From: Magnetovibrio sp. PR-2
Lineage (GTDB): Bacteria; Pseudomonadota; Alphaproteobacteria; Rhodospirillales; Magnetovibrionaceae
Direction: 5' to 3'
Length of the DNA stretch: 64,000 nucleotides
NCBI RefSeq assembly: GCF_036689815.1
Contig: NZ_JBAHUR010000002.1
Span: 248,001 to 312,000, forward strand
The position numbers and the translations under genes were made by a program. Below, one piece after another: positions 33,729-43,173 of the stretch (its first letter is position 1; each line of letters starts with the position of its first letter). Under the pieces are notes generated by a model that was not told where the DNA came from, made no database searches, and worked only from the letters and a program-made list of their open reading frames with translations.

Positions 33729-34859
33729 CTATATATAATATTCGTCCATGGGAAGGAAGCCGTTAAAACCTACGGATGCGTAAGTCGTCGTATATGCGCC
33801 TGCGGGCTCGATCAGGACCCGGTCTCCGGTCTTCAGCGCCAAAGGCAACTGCACTAAGGTTTGTTCATAGAGGATGTCCGCACCATCACACGTGGGCCCA
33901 GCAATGGCTACGGGCCCCATATCCCCCCCATCGTGCGGCGTGATGAAGTTGTATTTGATCGCCTCGCCCATGGTTTCGGCCAAACCACCGAACATGCCAA
34001 CGTCCAGGTAGACCCAACGCCTAGGCGCGTCTTCGCGTTTTTTGGAGACCAGAACGACTTCGGACATCAACACGCCCGCTTCGGCGACGATGGCGCGTCC
34101 GGGCTCGATCATCAACGCCGGCACGTTTTCGCCGAAGTGCTCCACCAACGCAGCGTTGATGGTTTCAGCAAATTTGACGAACGGGTCGATCATGTCGCGA
34201 TACTGAGCCGGAAAGCCCCCGCCCATGTTCAGGACCTGAAGTTCTACGCCCTTTTCAAACAAGCGCTGGAACACATCCGCCGCATGGTTGATAGCCCAGC
34301 CCCACTGGTGCGGGTCGGGCTGTTGCGAGCCCACGTGGAAAGACAAACCAAACGCCACCAAACCTTTGCCCGGTGCTGAGGCCAGCAAATCCACCGCCAT
34401 GTCCGGCACACAGCCGAACTTGCGCGACAGCGGCCATTCGGCGTTGCCGTTTTCGGTCAGGATGCGGCAATACACTTTTGCGCCCGGCGCATGCTCAGCG
34501 ATTTTGTCCAGCTCCCCTTCGCTATCGAAGGCAAACAGGGTAATGCCCAGCTCATGGGCCGCCTGAATGGCATCAGCTTTTTTGAGCGTGTTGCCATACG
34601 AAATATCGTCCGGTGTTGCCCCCGCATCCAAGCACATCTGAATTTCGTTGAGCGACGCGGCGTCAAACTTGGCTCCCAGCTTCACCAAGCGCTGTAAGAT
34701 TTGCGGGGCCGGGTTGGCTTTAACGGCGTAATAGATGTCGGCATCCGCCATGCCCTGGTCGAGACTGACGTACTGACCTTCGATCACATCCATATCCACC
34801 ACCAAGCACGGGGCTTGAGGGGCGTTTTGTGCCAGAAATTTTTCAATTTTTGGTGTCAT
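33729..34859 (-). CDS. Ornithine/lysine decarboxylase, PLP fold III
   Basis: This 376-residue protein of the eukaryotic-type ornithine decarboxylase family has the PLP lysine in YYAVKANP, the SFHVGSQ stretch, the GGGFP phosphate site, EPGRAIVA and the active-site Cys in GPTCDGAD (C324). It makes putrescine from ornithine; some alphaproteobacterial members also use lysine. The start at 34859 (TPKIEKFL) follows GGGAATGC and fits the family. With the spermidine-synthase-like gene at the left edge it could serve polyamine synthesis, though they are far apart. Confidence 0.92.
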   Translation of the reverse strand: MTPKIEKFLAQNAPQAPCLVVDMDVIEGQYVSLDQGMADADIYYAVKANPAPQILQRLVKLGAKFDAASLNEIQMCLDAGATPDDISYGNTLKKADAIQAAHELGITLFAFDSEGELDKIAEHAPGAKVYCRILTENGNAEWPLSRKFGCVPDMAVDLLASAPGKGLVAFGLSFHVGSQQPDPHQWGWAINHAADVFQRLFEKGVELQVLNMGGGFPAQYRDMIDPFVKFAETINAALVEHFGENVPALMIEPGRAIVAEAGVLMSEVVLVSKKREDAPRRWVYLDVGMFGGLAETMGEAIKYNFITPHDGGDMGPVAIAGPTCDGADILYEQTLVQLPLALKTGDRVLIEPAGAYTTTYASVGFNGFLPMDEYYI

Positions 34860-34950
34860 GAGCGCATTCCCAACTCGCAAAGGGGCCGCGCGTTATAGGC
34901 TCTTTTTCAAACGTAGAAAAGAAAAATCGTACGCCTTGAACAATCCTACC

Positions 34951-35982
34951 CTAGCCGACAATGCCTGGCAAAATGCTCGACGCCGATCCCATCAACACAG
35001 GCGATAAGATCGCAACCAACTGCCCCATCTGTTCGGGCAGCGATATCTTGAACTCTTTTTTATCCAGCCACCCACGGATCGCCGAAAGCGTGTCGGGCTG
35101 TTTCATCTTGACCAATTCTTCACGCGCAATCGCACGCGCACGTGCGATAAAAATCACATAAGGAATACCAAACATGACGCCCAACAGCACGACGTAGACC
35201 ATGCTTTGGTAGAGAACCACCGCATCCACGTGGGCCAGATACTCCGCACGCATCGCGCTTTCAGCCACTTCGCCTTTGGGCCGTTCTGTGACGAAATGTT
35301 GCGGCCAATAAAAGAAATTGCGCAAAGACATAAGCCCGCTCACCAGCCCCAGCGCACCGAGGTACAAATAGCTTCGCAATTCCAAGATGTTGCTTTTGAT
35401 AACATCTAAGTCGTATTTGCGTTTGTCATTTTGTTCAAAGGTTAAAAACGCCACGCCGACAGATATCGCAAAGCCTGCAATAATCACGATATATTCGACA
35501 TAGCTTACCAGATCGTAAAGGGTTAAGGGCGAATCATAAAGGATAGAGGACAGCTTTTTCATCAACTCCGTACTGCCGATTGTGTTGTGAAAAAGCTCAT
35601 TGGAAACGCACTGAAACGTTTTCTGTTCGCCGATCACTGCATGCGCATACAACAGTCCACACACACCGGCTAAGACAATTGCATGAGTGGTCAGAAACAA
35701 GGACCAAGATTTTCGCGAAACAATGCGGATCACGAAATAGACAACCGCCAGAAGACAAATGGCTGCCATAATGAATACGGAAGATAGCCACGTATACCGT
35801 CCTGCAGCTTCTGCAGCCTTCTGTGCCCCACTGGCCCCGGAATAGCATGTGTACTGATATGATATGTCACAGACCGAGAAGGCCACCAAACCACCTTTGC
35901 CGATGACGAATACCCCGATCGGGGCGGCCACACACAGCAGCACCAAGCCCCAAGCTTTCCAATTCTCGGTCAGGATTTTCAC
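34951..35982 (-). CDS. Hypothetical multi-pass membrane protein
   Basis: This 343-residue protein starts with GTG at 35982, seven bases after GGAGGG. It has about six hydrophobic spans (near 10-28, 62-85, 95-115, 163-185, 215-232 and 270-292), a Cys-containing first loop (SVCDISYQYTCYSG), and a soluble C-terminal segment ending in a hydrophobic patch. I do not recognise a family. It is bordered by the LysE exporter gene and looks somewhat AT-richer than core genes. Confidence 0.65.
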   Translation of the reverse strand: MKILTENWKAWGLVLLCVAAPIGVFVIGKGGLVAFSVCDISYQYTCYSGASGAQKAAEAAGRYTWLSSVFIMAAICLLAVVYFVIRIVSRKSWSLFLTTHAIVLAGVCGLLYAHAVIGEQKTFQCVSNELFHNTIGSTELMKKLSSILYDSPLTLYDLVSYVEYIVIIAGFAISVGVAFLTFEQNDKRKYDLDVIKSNILELRSYLYLGALGLVSGLMSLRNFFYWPQHFVTERPKGEVAESAMRAEYLAHVDAVVLYQSMVYVVLLGVMFGIPYVIFIARARAIAREELVKMKQPDTLSAIRGWLDKKEFKISLPEQMGQLVAILSPVLMGSASSILPGIVG

Positions 35983-36053
35983 CGCCTCGCCCCTCCAACC
36001 ATGAAGGGTGTGATTATTGCATACAGCAACCAAGCGGTGTCAACTTTGTTAGC

Positions 36054-36680
36054 TTAACGCATCCCCGAAGCTAACGCTGCGCCAAACGCAATGAACAGTG
36101 CCCCGGAGATTTTATTGAGCTTGCCGGAAATGGCCTTTTTGCCGCGTGCGACGAGCCGACTGGATAGCGTCGCAAACACCATCAAAGCGCTAAATGACAG
36201 CACCATCAACGTCACGCCCAAAATCATGAACTGCGGCGCAATGGCGGCTTCGACGTTGATAAATTGCGGGAACAAAGCACCAATCAGCAAGATTGCTTTG
36301 GGGTTGGACATGGCAACGGCAATGCCTTGCATATAGGCCTTGCGACGGCTGGGCATGGTCGCGCGGACTGTGCCCGTATCCATATCCAGCTTCGGTTTGG
36401 TGCGCAGCAGTTTAATGCCGAGGTAGATCAAGTATCCCCCGCCCACAATGCGCAACCAGAAAAACACGTCCGCCGATGCACCCAAAATGGCCCCAAGGCC
36501 AAAGGCCGTCAGCGTGATCAAAATCGCCAAGCCAGAGATGTTGCCCAAAATCGCATACATGGCGCGCAAAGGCCCCGACTGAGCCCCATGGGTCAGCGCC
36601 AACAGCACAGCAGGCCCCGGCGACAACACCGCCGCACAGACAACCAAGACAAAGGAGAGCCAGACATCGATTGTCATCAA
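36054..36680 (-). CDS. LysE/RhtB-family amino-acid exporter
   Basis: This 208-residue inner-membrane protein has six predicted helices and the RhtB/LysE signature near the start (AAVLSPGPAVLLALTHGAQSG) plus a NPKAILLIGALFPQFI segment. Members export homoserine, threonine, leucine, lysine or related compounds. The substrate is unknown. It follows the AT-rich orphan at 36691 by 10 bases and could be cotranscribed with it. Confidence 0.9.
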   Translation of the reverse strand: MMTIDVWLSFVLVVCAAVLSPGPAVLLALTHGAQSGPLRAMYAILGNISGLAILITLTAFGLGAILGASADVFFWLRIVGGGYLIYLGIKLLRTKPKLDMDTGTVRATMPSRRKAYMQGIAVAMSNPKAILLIGALFPQFINVEAAIAPQFMILGVTLMVLSFSALMVFATLSSRLVARGKKAISGKLNKISGALFIAFGAALASGMR

Positions 36681-36690
36681 ACTCGATCCT

Positions 36691-37431
36691 TTAAGGTGAC
36701 TGACGCCATTTCGGTGTCTTGGATATTTTTAAGATAGACTTTTGCAATCTGGCCTTTTCCACTTCTTGCAACCAATCAAATACCTCGAGACCGAAGAATA
36801 CCGCAGATTGCACCTGCTCCTCGGTAAATGGAGGAGATACATCCTTGCCTGTGCCTCTAGCATAATGAAACAAAGACCGTGCACGAAGGTCAAATTCAAG
36901 CAAAAATCGTAATGGCGACATTATATCATTTCTACTCACAGCTCTACTATGGTCATTGATGCGCAAATATACATTCTCCTGACGAGCAGAATATATTTGA
37001 TGACAATGCAACAAATCTACTAACCGCAATGCCTCATCTCCGTCCTCAAATTCGATTATGTCACGCAATCGAAGAAGGATATCTTTATCAAGTTCTGGCA
37101 GAGGTGGAGCTTGGTTTAATGCAGAAGGATTTTCAACAACATACACCCACTGCTTTAAGACTAGCGCACATTGTTTTGTATAGGAGCAAATCGCGCTCAA
37201 ATCTGATGCTAAAATAGCACGTGCTGCGAGCAGTTTCCTGCGATTCTGCTCCTTTGCCTTCCGCGTAGACAACAGAGTAGCACCAATGACTGTTACAGCT
37301 GCACCGCCAATAGCCCCGGCAAACGACCAAAAGGCAGATGACAATGCTGAAAATAAATGAAGCTGAACACCCATCAACGTTACGATGGCACCGATCACAA
37401 AACCAAATGCAATAAGCACATGATCGTTCAT
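36691..37431 (-). CDS. Hypothetical membrane-anchored protein, AT-rich
   Basis: This 246-residue protein has two N-terminal hydrophobic spans (about 6-27 and 33-53) followed by a basic stretch (TRKAKEQNRRK) and a long cytoplasmic helical region with several cysteines. No family recognised. Its DNA is clearly AT-richer and uses rarer codons than flanking genes, suggesting recent acquisition. It sits between thiSG and the LysE exporter, all on the minus strand. Confidence 0.6.
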   Translation of the reverse strand: MNDHVLIAFGFVIGAIVTLMGVQLHLFSALSSAFWSFAGAIGGAAVTVIGATLLSTRKAKEQNRRKLLAARAILASDLSAICSYTKQCALVLKQWVYVVENPSALNQAPPLPELDKDILLRLRDIIEFEDGDEALRLVDLLHCHQIYSARQENVYLRINDHSRAVSRNDIMSPLRFLLEFDLRARSLFHYARGTGKDVSPPFTEEQVQSAVFFGLEVFDWLQEVEKARLQKSILKISKTPKWRQSP

Positions 37432-37483
37432 ACAACCTTGCCTCTCAAAGGTTAGATTGGTGGCACTAAGCTACAGGTGACAA

Positions 37484-38491
37484 CTAAATCAATCCCGCCA
37501 AAGGAGAACTGGGATCCGCATACATTTTCTTCGGCATGCGGCCCGCCAGATACGCCAAGCGTCCGGCCTCCACGGCCATCTTCATGGCACGCGCCATTTT
37601 AATGGGGTCTTTGGCTTCGGCAATGGCGGTGTTCATCAACACGCCGTCACAGCCCAATTCCATCGCCACAGCCGCATCGGACGCGGTGCCCACGCCTGCG
37701 TCCACCAGAACCGGCACATTGGCCTGTTCGATGATCAAGCGGATACCCACCGGGTTTTGAATGCCCAAGCCCGAACCGATGGGGGCGGCCAGCGGCATAA
37801 TCGCGACGCAGCCCATTTCTTCCAAGACCTTGGCTTGGATGGGGTCGTCGGCGCAGTACACCATGACTTTGAAGCCTTCATCAATCAGAGTTTGCGCGGC
37901 ACTCAGCGTTTCAGGCATGTTTGGATACAGCGTCTTTTGATCGCCTAAGACTTCCAGCTTCACCAAATCCCACCCCCCCGCTTCACGGGCCAAACGCAAG
38001 GTGCGCACGGCTTCGTCCGCACTAAAGCAGCCCGCCGTGTTGGGCAGGTAGGTATAGGTCTTGGGATCGACATAATCGACCAGCATGGGTTCTTTGGGGT
38101 TGGTGACGTTCACACGGCGCACGGCAACCGTGACGATTTCCGCGCCAGAGGCTTCAATAGCCTTCGCGGTTTCTTCGAAATCCTTGTATTTGCCCGTGCC
38201 GACCAGCAAGCGCGACCAGTACTGTTCGCCTGCAACTTCAAAGCAGTCGCCCCCCTTTTTGCCACCGCTGCAGTCATCGTTCGCCGCACCGGAACCGCCG
38301 CCGATAAAGTGCACAATTTCAAGCTTATCACCGTCACCTAAGGGCTGTGCCTCATAGGTGGATTTGGGCACGATCTCCAAATTGCGCTCGACCGCGACCT
38401 TGGTCGGGTCCAGACCGATTCGGCCCAAGAGGTCGTAAACCGTGAGCGGAGCTTCGAAATCTTTTGATTCGCCGTTGATGGTGAGACGCAT
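37484..38491 (-). CDS. thiG: ThiS-ThiG fusion: sulfur carrier and thiazole synthase
   Basis: Residues 1-66 are a complete ThiS: MRLTINGE start and a VHFIGGG end. After a short Ser/Gly/Cys linker, residues about 85-335 are thiazole synthase Thi[66 protein letters not shown]. ThiG builds the thiazole ring of thiamine using sulfur delivered as ThiS thiocarboxylate, which requires a free ThiS C-terminal Gly. Here that Gly is internal. An in-frame ATG at 38509 with AAGG upstream is an alternative start. No TPP riboswitch is seen upstream. Confidence 0.92.
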   Translation of the reverse strand: MRLTINGESKDFEAPLTVYDLLGRIGLDPTKVAVERNLEIVPKSTYEAQPLGDGDKLEIVHFIGGGSGAANDDCSGGKKGGDCFEVAGEQYWSRLLVGTGKYKDFEETAKAIEASGAEIVTVAVRRVNVTNPKEPMLVDYVDPKTYTYLPNTAGCFSADEAVRTLRLAREAGGWDLVKLEVLGDQKTLYPNMPETLSAAQTLIDEGFKVMVYCADDPIQAKVLEEMGCVAIMPLAAPIGSGLGIQNPVGIRLIIEQANVPVLVDAGVGTASDAAVAMELGCDGVLMNTAIAEAKDPIKMARAMKMAVEAGRLAYLAGRMPKKMYADPSSPLAGLI

Positions 38492-38545
38492 GCCTCTGAG
38501 CCCTTCCATATTTTTGCCTTTTTCGGCGTATATTCACTTCAGCTC

Positions 38546-38560
38546 AGCGTAAATAACGCT
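38546..38560. repeat. Small inverted repeat between thiSG and aroQ
   Basis: AGCGT and ACGCT arms surround AAATA in the 170-base divergent promoter region between thiSG and aroQ. It could be an operator or leader hairpin; nothing else supports a function. Confidence 0.25.
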
Positions 38561-38664
38561 AAACGATGTGTAACATACGCCAAAATCGCTATTCCGCAAG
38601 GGAGTGTGCGTGCTATAAACCGCCTATACAGTGAACAGGCTCAAACGGGCCAGGGGTAATCGGA

Positions 38665-39111
38665 ATGTCAGCCAAGGTCTTGGTCCTCAACGGACCGAAC
38701 CTCAATCTATTGGGAACGCGTGAACCCGATGTTTACGGTGCGGAAACGCTCCAAAGCATCGAAGCATCTTGCCGTGCGCGCGCCGAAGGCTTGGGCCTTG
38801 ACATTGAATTCCGTCAAACCAACATCGAAGGTGAGCTGGTCGACTGGGTTCAAGATGCCCGCAACACACACGATCTGCTGATCGTCAATGCCGGGGCTTA
38901 CACCCACACCTCTGTCGCTTTGCTTGACGCTTTGCGGGCCGCCGATCTGCCGGCGATCGAAGTTCACCTGTCCAACATCCACCAGCGCGAAGAATTCCGC
39001 CATCATTCCTACGTTTCCAAAGCCGCCATCGGTATGATCGCTGGCTTTGGCGGCTTCAGTTATGAATTGGCCCTGGAATCCGCTGCGCGCTTGCTTGACA
39101 CTAAAAAGTGA
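38665..39111 (+). CDS. aroQ: Type II 3-dehydroquinate dehydratase
   Basis: This 148-residue protein matches AroQ from start to end: [19 protein letters not shown] with the catalytic Tyr, [22 protein letters not shown] with the substrate-binding Asn, [18 protein letters not shown] with the catalytic His, and a [11 protein letters not shown] end. It dehydrates 3-dehydroquinate in the shikimate pathway. It begins the aroQ-accB-accC operon that is conserved in alphaproteobacteria. Confidence 0.97.
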   Translation: MSAKVLVLNGPNLNLLGTREPDVYGAETLQSIEASCRARAEGLGLDIEFRQTNIEGELVDWVQDARNTHDLLIVNAGAYTHTSVALLDALRAADLPAIEVHLSNIHQREEFRHHSYVSKAAIGMIAGFGGFSYELALESAARLLDTKK

Positions 39112-39123
39112 GAACCATTGCTC

Positions 39124-39570
39124 ATGAGCAAAAAAATCGACGTCGATGATGACCTGATCCGCAAACTGGCCGACATCATGGATGATACCGGCCTGACGGA
39201 AATCGAAATCGGTCAAGCCGACTTCACGGTTCGCGTCTCGCGCGGGTCCACCGCCGTTGCCGCCATGGCTCCGGCTGCTGCCCCCGCCGCTGCCGCCCCT
39301 GGTGCTGCAGAAGACGCCATCAGTCCGGCCGACCACCCAGGTGTTGTCACTTCCCCAATGGTGGGCGTGGCCTACACCGCACCGGAACCGGGCGCGGCCC
39401 AGTTCATCAACGTCGGCGACACCGTCTCCGAAGGCCAAGTGGTGATGCTGGTCGAAGCCATGAAGGTCTTCAACCAAATCAAAGCACCTAAATCCGGCAC
39501 GGTGAAAAGCATCATGGTGGAAAGCGGATCTCCCGTCGAATTCGGCGAACCCTTGTTGATTATCGAATAG
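39124..39570 (+). CDS. accB: Acetyl-CoA carboxylase biotin carboxyl carrier protein
   Basis: This 148-residue protein has an N-terminal helix ([18 protein letters not shown]), an Ala/Pro-rich hinge (about 44-68) and a biotinyl domain with the modified lysine K114 in [10 protein letters not shown]. The usual motif is EAMKLMN, so VFN is a common alphaproteobacterial variant. The start at 39124 is 12 bases after the aroQ stop. It carries the carboxyl group between AccC and AccAD in the first step of fatty acid synthesis. Confidence 0.96.
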   Translation: MSKKIDVDDDLIRKLADIMDDTGLTEIEIGQADFTVRVSRGSTAVAAMAPAAAPAAAAPGAAEDAISPADHPGVVTSPMVGVAYTAPEPGAAQFINVGDTVSEGQVVMLVEAMKVFNQIKAPKSGTVKSIMVESGSPVEFGEPLLIIE

Positions 39571-39583
39571 AGAGAGGGTGAGC

Positions 39584-39664
39584 ATGCTGAAACACACCTC
39601 CCTCGCGCCAAAGGCACTCGAAGAGGTCCGCTCAATCCCAACCAATTGTAAATTGGGGGATTAA
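39584..39664 (+). CDS. Candidate 26-residue peptide between accB and accC
   Basis: In the 97-base gap between accB and accC an ATG at 39584 preceded by GAGAGAGGGTGAGC opens a 26-codon frame (starting MLKHTSLAPKALEEVR) that stops at 39664, four bases before the accC ATG. The strong ribosome site and exact fit suggest a translated leader or coupling peptide. The peptide is not a known family. It could also be chance. Confidence 0.4.
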   Translation: MLKHTSLAPKALEEVRSIPTNCKLGD

Positions 39665-39667
39665 GGG

Positions 39668-41020
39668 ATGTTCGACAAAGTCCTCATTGCCAACCGCGGA
39701 GAAATCGCCCTGCGCATTTTGCGTGCGTGTAACGAAATGGGCATTCGCACCGTTGCGGTGCACTCCACCGCCGACGAAAGCGCCATGCACGTGCGCTTGG
39801 CCGACGAAGCGGTCTGTATCGGCCCGCCGCCCGCAAAAGACAGTTACTTGAACATGGCTGCCATCTTGACCGCCGCGCAAATTTCCGGCGCGGATGCCAT
39901 TCACCCGGGTTACGGCTTTTTGTCTGAAAACGCCGACTTCGCCGCCATGGTCGAAGAACACGGCTTTGTCTTCATCGGCCCGACCGCTGAACACATCATG
40001 CTGATGGGCGACAAAATTGCGGCCAAAGACGCGGTGATGAAAGCTGGTATCCCCGTGGTGCCCGGCTCGGACGGCGGTGTGGACACCTACGAAGAAGCCG
40101 TCAAAGTCTGCGCTGATATGGGCTATCCCGTGATCATCAAAGCCACCGCAGGTGGCGGTGGACGCGGTATGAAACTGGCCAGAACCCCGGACGATTTGGA
40201 ACTGGCGTTCCGCTCGGCCCGTTCTGAGGCCGAAAGCGCGTTCGGCAATGCGGAAGTTTATATCGAAAAGTATCTGGAAAAGCCGCGCCACATCGAAATT
40301 CAAGTCCTGGCCGACAACCACGGCAACGTGGTTCACCTGGGCGAGCGCGATTGTTCGCTTCAACGTCGCCACCAAAAAGTCTTAGAAGAAGCGCCGTCCC
40401 CTGCGCTCAACAAAGAACAGCGCGAACAAATCGGCACCATCGCCGCTGAGGCCGTGAAAAAAATCGGGTATCGTTCGGTAGGCACCATCGAGTTCTTGTA
40501 CGAAAACGGCGGGTTCTATTTCATTGAAATGAACACCCGCCTGCAAGTGGAACATCCGGTGACGGAAATGATCACGCGCCTGGACTTGGTGCGCGAAATG
40601 ATCCGTATCGCCGCCGGTGCGCCGCTGGGCTATAGCCAAGAAGACATTCCGTTCAACGGCCACGCCATCGAATGCCGCATCAACGCCGAAGACCCGGTCA
40701 CCTTTATGCCGTGTCCCGGCAAGGTGGGTATCTATCACGCCCCGGGCGGCTTGGGTGTGCGCGTCGACAGCGGTCTCTATACCGGCTACAGCGTGCCGCC
40801 CCACTACGACAGCATGATTGCCAAGCTGATCGTTTTGGGCACCAACCGCAACGAATGCCTCATGCGCTTGCGTCGGGCTTTGGGTGAGTACGTAATTGAT
40901 GGGCTGAAAACCACCATCCCGCTGCACCAACGCCTGGTCGTAGCCCAAGACGTCATCAACGGGGATTACGACATCCACTGGCTGGAAAAATTTATGGATG
41001 AGGAAGACGGCGACAACTAA
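39668..41020 (+). CDS. accC: Acetyl-CoA carboxylase biotin carboxylase subunit
   Basis: This 450-residue ATP-grasp enzyme has the AccC landmarks: [20 protein letters not shown], the glycine-rich [28 protein letters not shown], the [14 protein letters not shown] metal/catalytic motif and the C-terminal domain. It carboxylates biotin on AccB using ATP and bicarbonate. GGGGATTAAGGG precedes the ATG. A strong terminator follows the stop, closing the operon. Confidence 0.97.
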   Translation: MFDKVLIANRGEIALRILRACNEMGIRTVAVHSTADESAMHVRLADEAVCIGPPPAKDSYLNMAAILTAAQISGADAIHPGYGFLSENADFAAMVEEHGFVFIGPTAEHIMLMGDKIAAKDAVMKAGIPVVPGSDGGVDTYEEAVKVCADMGYPVIIKATAGGGGRGMKLARTPDDLELAFRSARSEAESAFGNAEVYIEKYLEKPRHIEIQVLADNHGNVVHLGERDCSLQRRHQKVLEEAPSPALNKEQREQIGTIAAEAVKKIGYRSVGTIEFLYENGGFYFIEMNTRLQVEHPVTEMITRLDLVREMIRIAAGAPLGYSQEDIPFNGHAIECRINAEDPVTFMPCPGKVGIYHAPGGLGVRVDSGLYTGYSVPPHYDSMIAKLIVLGTNRNECLMRLRRALGEYVIDGLKTTIPLHQRLVVAQDVINGDYDIHWLEKFMDEEDGDN

Positions 41021-41043
41021 GCCGTCCCTTCATAGCAAAACAA

Positions 41044-41076
41044 AAAGCGCCCTTTTCACCAAGGGCGTTTTTTTGT
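41044..41076 (+). terminator. Rho-independent terminator of the aroQ-accBC operon
   Basis: CGCCCTT and AAGGGCG form the stem around a six-base loop, followed by seven T; A-runs on the left side would also allow function on the minus strand. It starts 24 bases after the accC stop. Confidence 0.88.
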
Positions 41077-41182
41077 TTGTCTAAGTGTGATGGCGCGCAC
41101 ATTAGAGACGCTCAAAACCTGCGACAATAGAACAATCGAGAGAGTCTCTCTCGCTTCACGATTTTCGCAATGGACAAAGACG

Positions 41183-41500
41183 ATGGACGGCTTAACGCTC
41201 TTTTTGGTGATTTTTGGGATCGGCACCGGTTTTATTGCCCTGTGGGTGGTCGCCGATGTTTCGCGCCGCCTCACCAAACGCACCAACGCCGTCATGGCCG
41301 AAGCCCAGGCCGACATGGTCCGCGTTATAAAACGCTATGACCGCAACATGCGCATCTTAAGCGACAAGATCAACGACCTCGAATACGACGTGACCAAGCT
41401 CAAAAAAGACCACAAGCGCGAAGTTGCCCGCTTAAAAACGGCGCTGGCCGAAGCCGAACACAACCAGCTGCGCCGCCAAATCGCCGCAAATTCGCTTTAA
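41183..41500 (+). CDS. Small membrane-anchored coiled-coil protein
   Basis: This 105-residue protein starts at 41183 (GGACAAAGACG upstream). One membrane helix at 3-24 (LTLFLVIFGIGTGFIALWVV) is followed by a charged region with a coiled coil (about 55-95, DKINDLEYDVTKLKKDHKREV). No known family. The shape suggests a single-pass scaffold facing the cytoplasm. It stands alone between the acc operon terminator and the thioesterase gene. Confidence 0.6.
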   Translation: MDGLTLFLVIFGIGTGFIALWVVADVSRRLTKRTNAVMAEAQADMVRVIKRYDRNMRILSDKINDLEYDVTKLKKDHKREVARLKTALAEAEHNQLRRQIAANSL

Positions 41501-41581
41501 CCCCCTGCCCGCTCCCCTTATCTATACCCGCTGAACGAATTGGCTTAAATTATACCGTGTCGAAACAACGCGGAATTTGCC

Positions 41582-42004
41582 ATGCCAAAAATTCAGGTCG
41601 AAGACTTCAACACCATTGTCGCCGAAGAGATGCCCTGGGCGCATGAGGTGGGCTTTGCCGCCGATGCCCTGGGCCCGGGCACAGCCACGTGCCGCCTTCC
41701 CTATGACGACAGCTTCCTGCGTCCCGGCGGGACGGTGTCTGGCCCGACCATGATGCTTTTGGCCGATGCCACCATGTACGCTGTGGTTCTATCTGCCATT
41801 GGTCGCGTGACCTTGGCGGTGACCACCAACTTCAACATCAACTTTTTAAGAAAGCCGGGCGCACGCGATCTCATCGCCGAGGGCAAAGCTATCAAGGTCG
41901 GTAAACGCTTGGCGATTTTGGAAGTGACGCTGTATTGCGAAGGCGATGAAGACCCGGTCGCGCATGCAACAGGCACCTATTCCATTCCCCCGAACCGGGA
42001 CTGA
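41582..42004 (+). CDS. PaaI-family hotdog thioesterase
   Basis: This 140-residue single hotdog domain has GGTVSGPTMMLLADATMYAVVLSAIG (the catalytic helix with its Asp) and VTTNFNINFLRKP and ends in a short tail. Members hydrolyse acyl- or aryl-CoA thioesters; the exact substrate is not evident. A TAAATTATACC stretch upstream may be its -10 region. It converges on the small membrane protein gene at 42008. Confidence 0.88.
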   Translation: MPKIQVEDFNTIVAEEMPWAHEVGFAADALGPGTATCRLPYDDSFLRPGGTVSGPTMMLLADATMYAVVLSAIGRVTLAVTTNFNINFLRKPGARDLIAEGKAIKVGKRLAILEVTLYCEGDEDPVAHATGTYSIPPNRD

Positions 42005-42007
42005 GCT

Positions 42008-42364
42008 TTAACGCTTCACGCGGGTTTGTTCGCGTTTTTTCACCGGAACCGGAGCCAATTCGCGGCGCGGCGGCGGGGCCAAGTACGGGCGGGCACGGGC
42101 CCAAAGACGGCGCAGTGAGCCCGAACCGTCACCGCGCTGGTGTTCGTCGGCCAACAACATGGTGGCAACGCCAATTTGCACGCTGCCAAACGTCAGTCCA
42201 AAGAAGAACGTGATCATGAACAGCGCCATGTACCAGATGTCAGACGCCCAAATCAATGTTTTCAAGCCGTTCACGTCCAATACCATCAACCCGGTCACAA
42301 AAATGATCCCAAGGGTAAAGCCAATGGCGGCGTGGGTGAGCAGAAAACGAATCAACTTAGGCAT
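42008..42364 (-). CDS. Hypothetical small membrane protein with basic tail
   Basis: This 118-residue protein has two or three membrane spans (about 8-30, 40-58 and 60-72) and a Pro/Arg/Lys-rich cytoplasmic tail (PPPRRELAPVPVKKREQ). I do not recognise a named function. Similar short proteins appear commonly in this bacterial group by general impression only. It is divergent from aat with about 120 bases between them. Confidence 0.6.
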   Translation of the reverse strand: MPKLIRFLLTHAAIGFTLGIIFVTGLMVLDVNGLKTLIWASDIWYMALFMITFFFGLTFGSVQIGVATMLLADEHQRGDGSGSLRRLWARARPYLAPPPRRELAPVPVKKREQTRVKR

Positions 42365-42485
42365 TTCGCGGCCTCTCTCATTGTGGTGCGTGAGGGAAGC
42401 TTAACACAAAAAATTGCGGATGATCAAATCTCACCCCAAAATTCGGAAGATTGCGTGAAAACCTGAGCCATGGCATCTTGGGACC

Positions 42486-43172
42486 ATGGCACGACCCATT
42501 CCAGGCCCACACCGTTTAAGCCCTGAAATTCTCGTCCGCGCGTATGCGGCGGGGGTGTTTCCCATGTCCGAAGCGCGCGACGACCCGAACATTTTCTGGG
42601 TCGATCCGGAACTGCGCGGCGTCATCCCCTTAGACGGCCTGCATGTCTCAAAGTCCCTGCGCAAAGTCTTGCGCAAGGGGGAGTTTGAGGTCACGGCCGA
42701 CAAGGACTTCCCCGGCGTTATCGAAGCCTGTGCGGAACCCCGCCCCGGCTCGGACGGCGATTTGGGCACCTGGATCAATGACGAGATCATCCGCGCCTTT
42801 TGCGAAATGCACGAACTGGGCTTGGCGCACTCGGTCGAGGTCTGGCGCGCAGGCGCGTTGGTTGGCGGGCTCTACGGCATCTCGCTCAAAAGCGCGTTCA
42901 TGGGCGAAAGCATGTTTTCACGCTGCCGTAATGCATCAAAAGTGGCCCTAGTGCACTTGGTGGCGCGTTTAAGGATCGGCGGGTTCACCCTGCTCGACAC
43001 CCAGTTCCTGACCGAGCACCTCGCCACCATGGGCGGTGTGGAGATCTCGGATCACGATTATTTGGAACGCTTAGAGCGGGCCTTGAAAGTCGACGCTGAG
43101 TTTCCCTCAGCACTGGGCGATGGGGTGTTCTCGGCGGACCGGCTGTGGGCTGAGATTGAGGCTTTGAGCTGA
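42486..43172 (+). CDS. aat: Leucyl/phenylalanyl-tRNA-protein transferase
   Basis: This 228-residue protein has family landmarks: LVRAYAAGVFPMSEARDDPNIFWVDPELRGVIPLDG, HVSKSLRKVLRKGEFEV, WINDEIIRAFCEMHELGLAHSVEVW, GGLYGISLKSAFMGESMFS and LLDTQFLTEHL (each shown in part). It attaches Leu or Phe to proteins with N-terminal Arg or Lys, marking them for ClpS/ClpAP; clpS and clpA are also in this window at 60.8-63.6 kb. The next gene begins one base after its stop. Confidence 0.94.
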   Translation: MARPIPGPHRLSPEILVRAYAAGVFPMSEARDDPNIFWVDPELRGVIPLDGLHVSKSLRKVLRKGEFEVTADKDFPGVIEACAEPRPGSDGDLGTWINDEIIRAFCEMHELGLAHSVEVWRAGALVGGLYGISLKSAFMGESMFSRCRNASKVALVHLVARLRIGGFTLLDTQFLTEHLATMGGVEISDHDYLERLERALKVDAEFPSALGDGVFSADRLWAEIEALS

Positions 43173-43173
43173 C

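Noticed and set aside
38510-38664. TPP riboswitch upstream of thiSG
   Set aside because: No CTGAGA or ACCTGAT-type conserved elements are present on the minus strand.
39632-40375. Minus-strand frame of 247 codons opposite accC
   Set aside because: Typical shadow frame of a GC-rich gene; accC on the plus strand is unambiguous.
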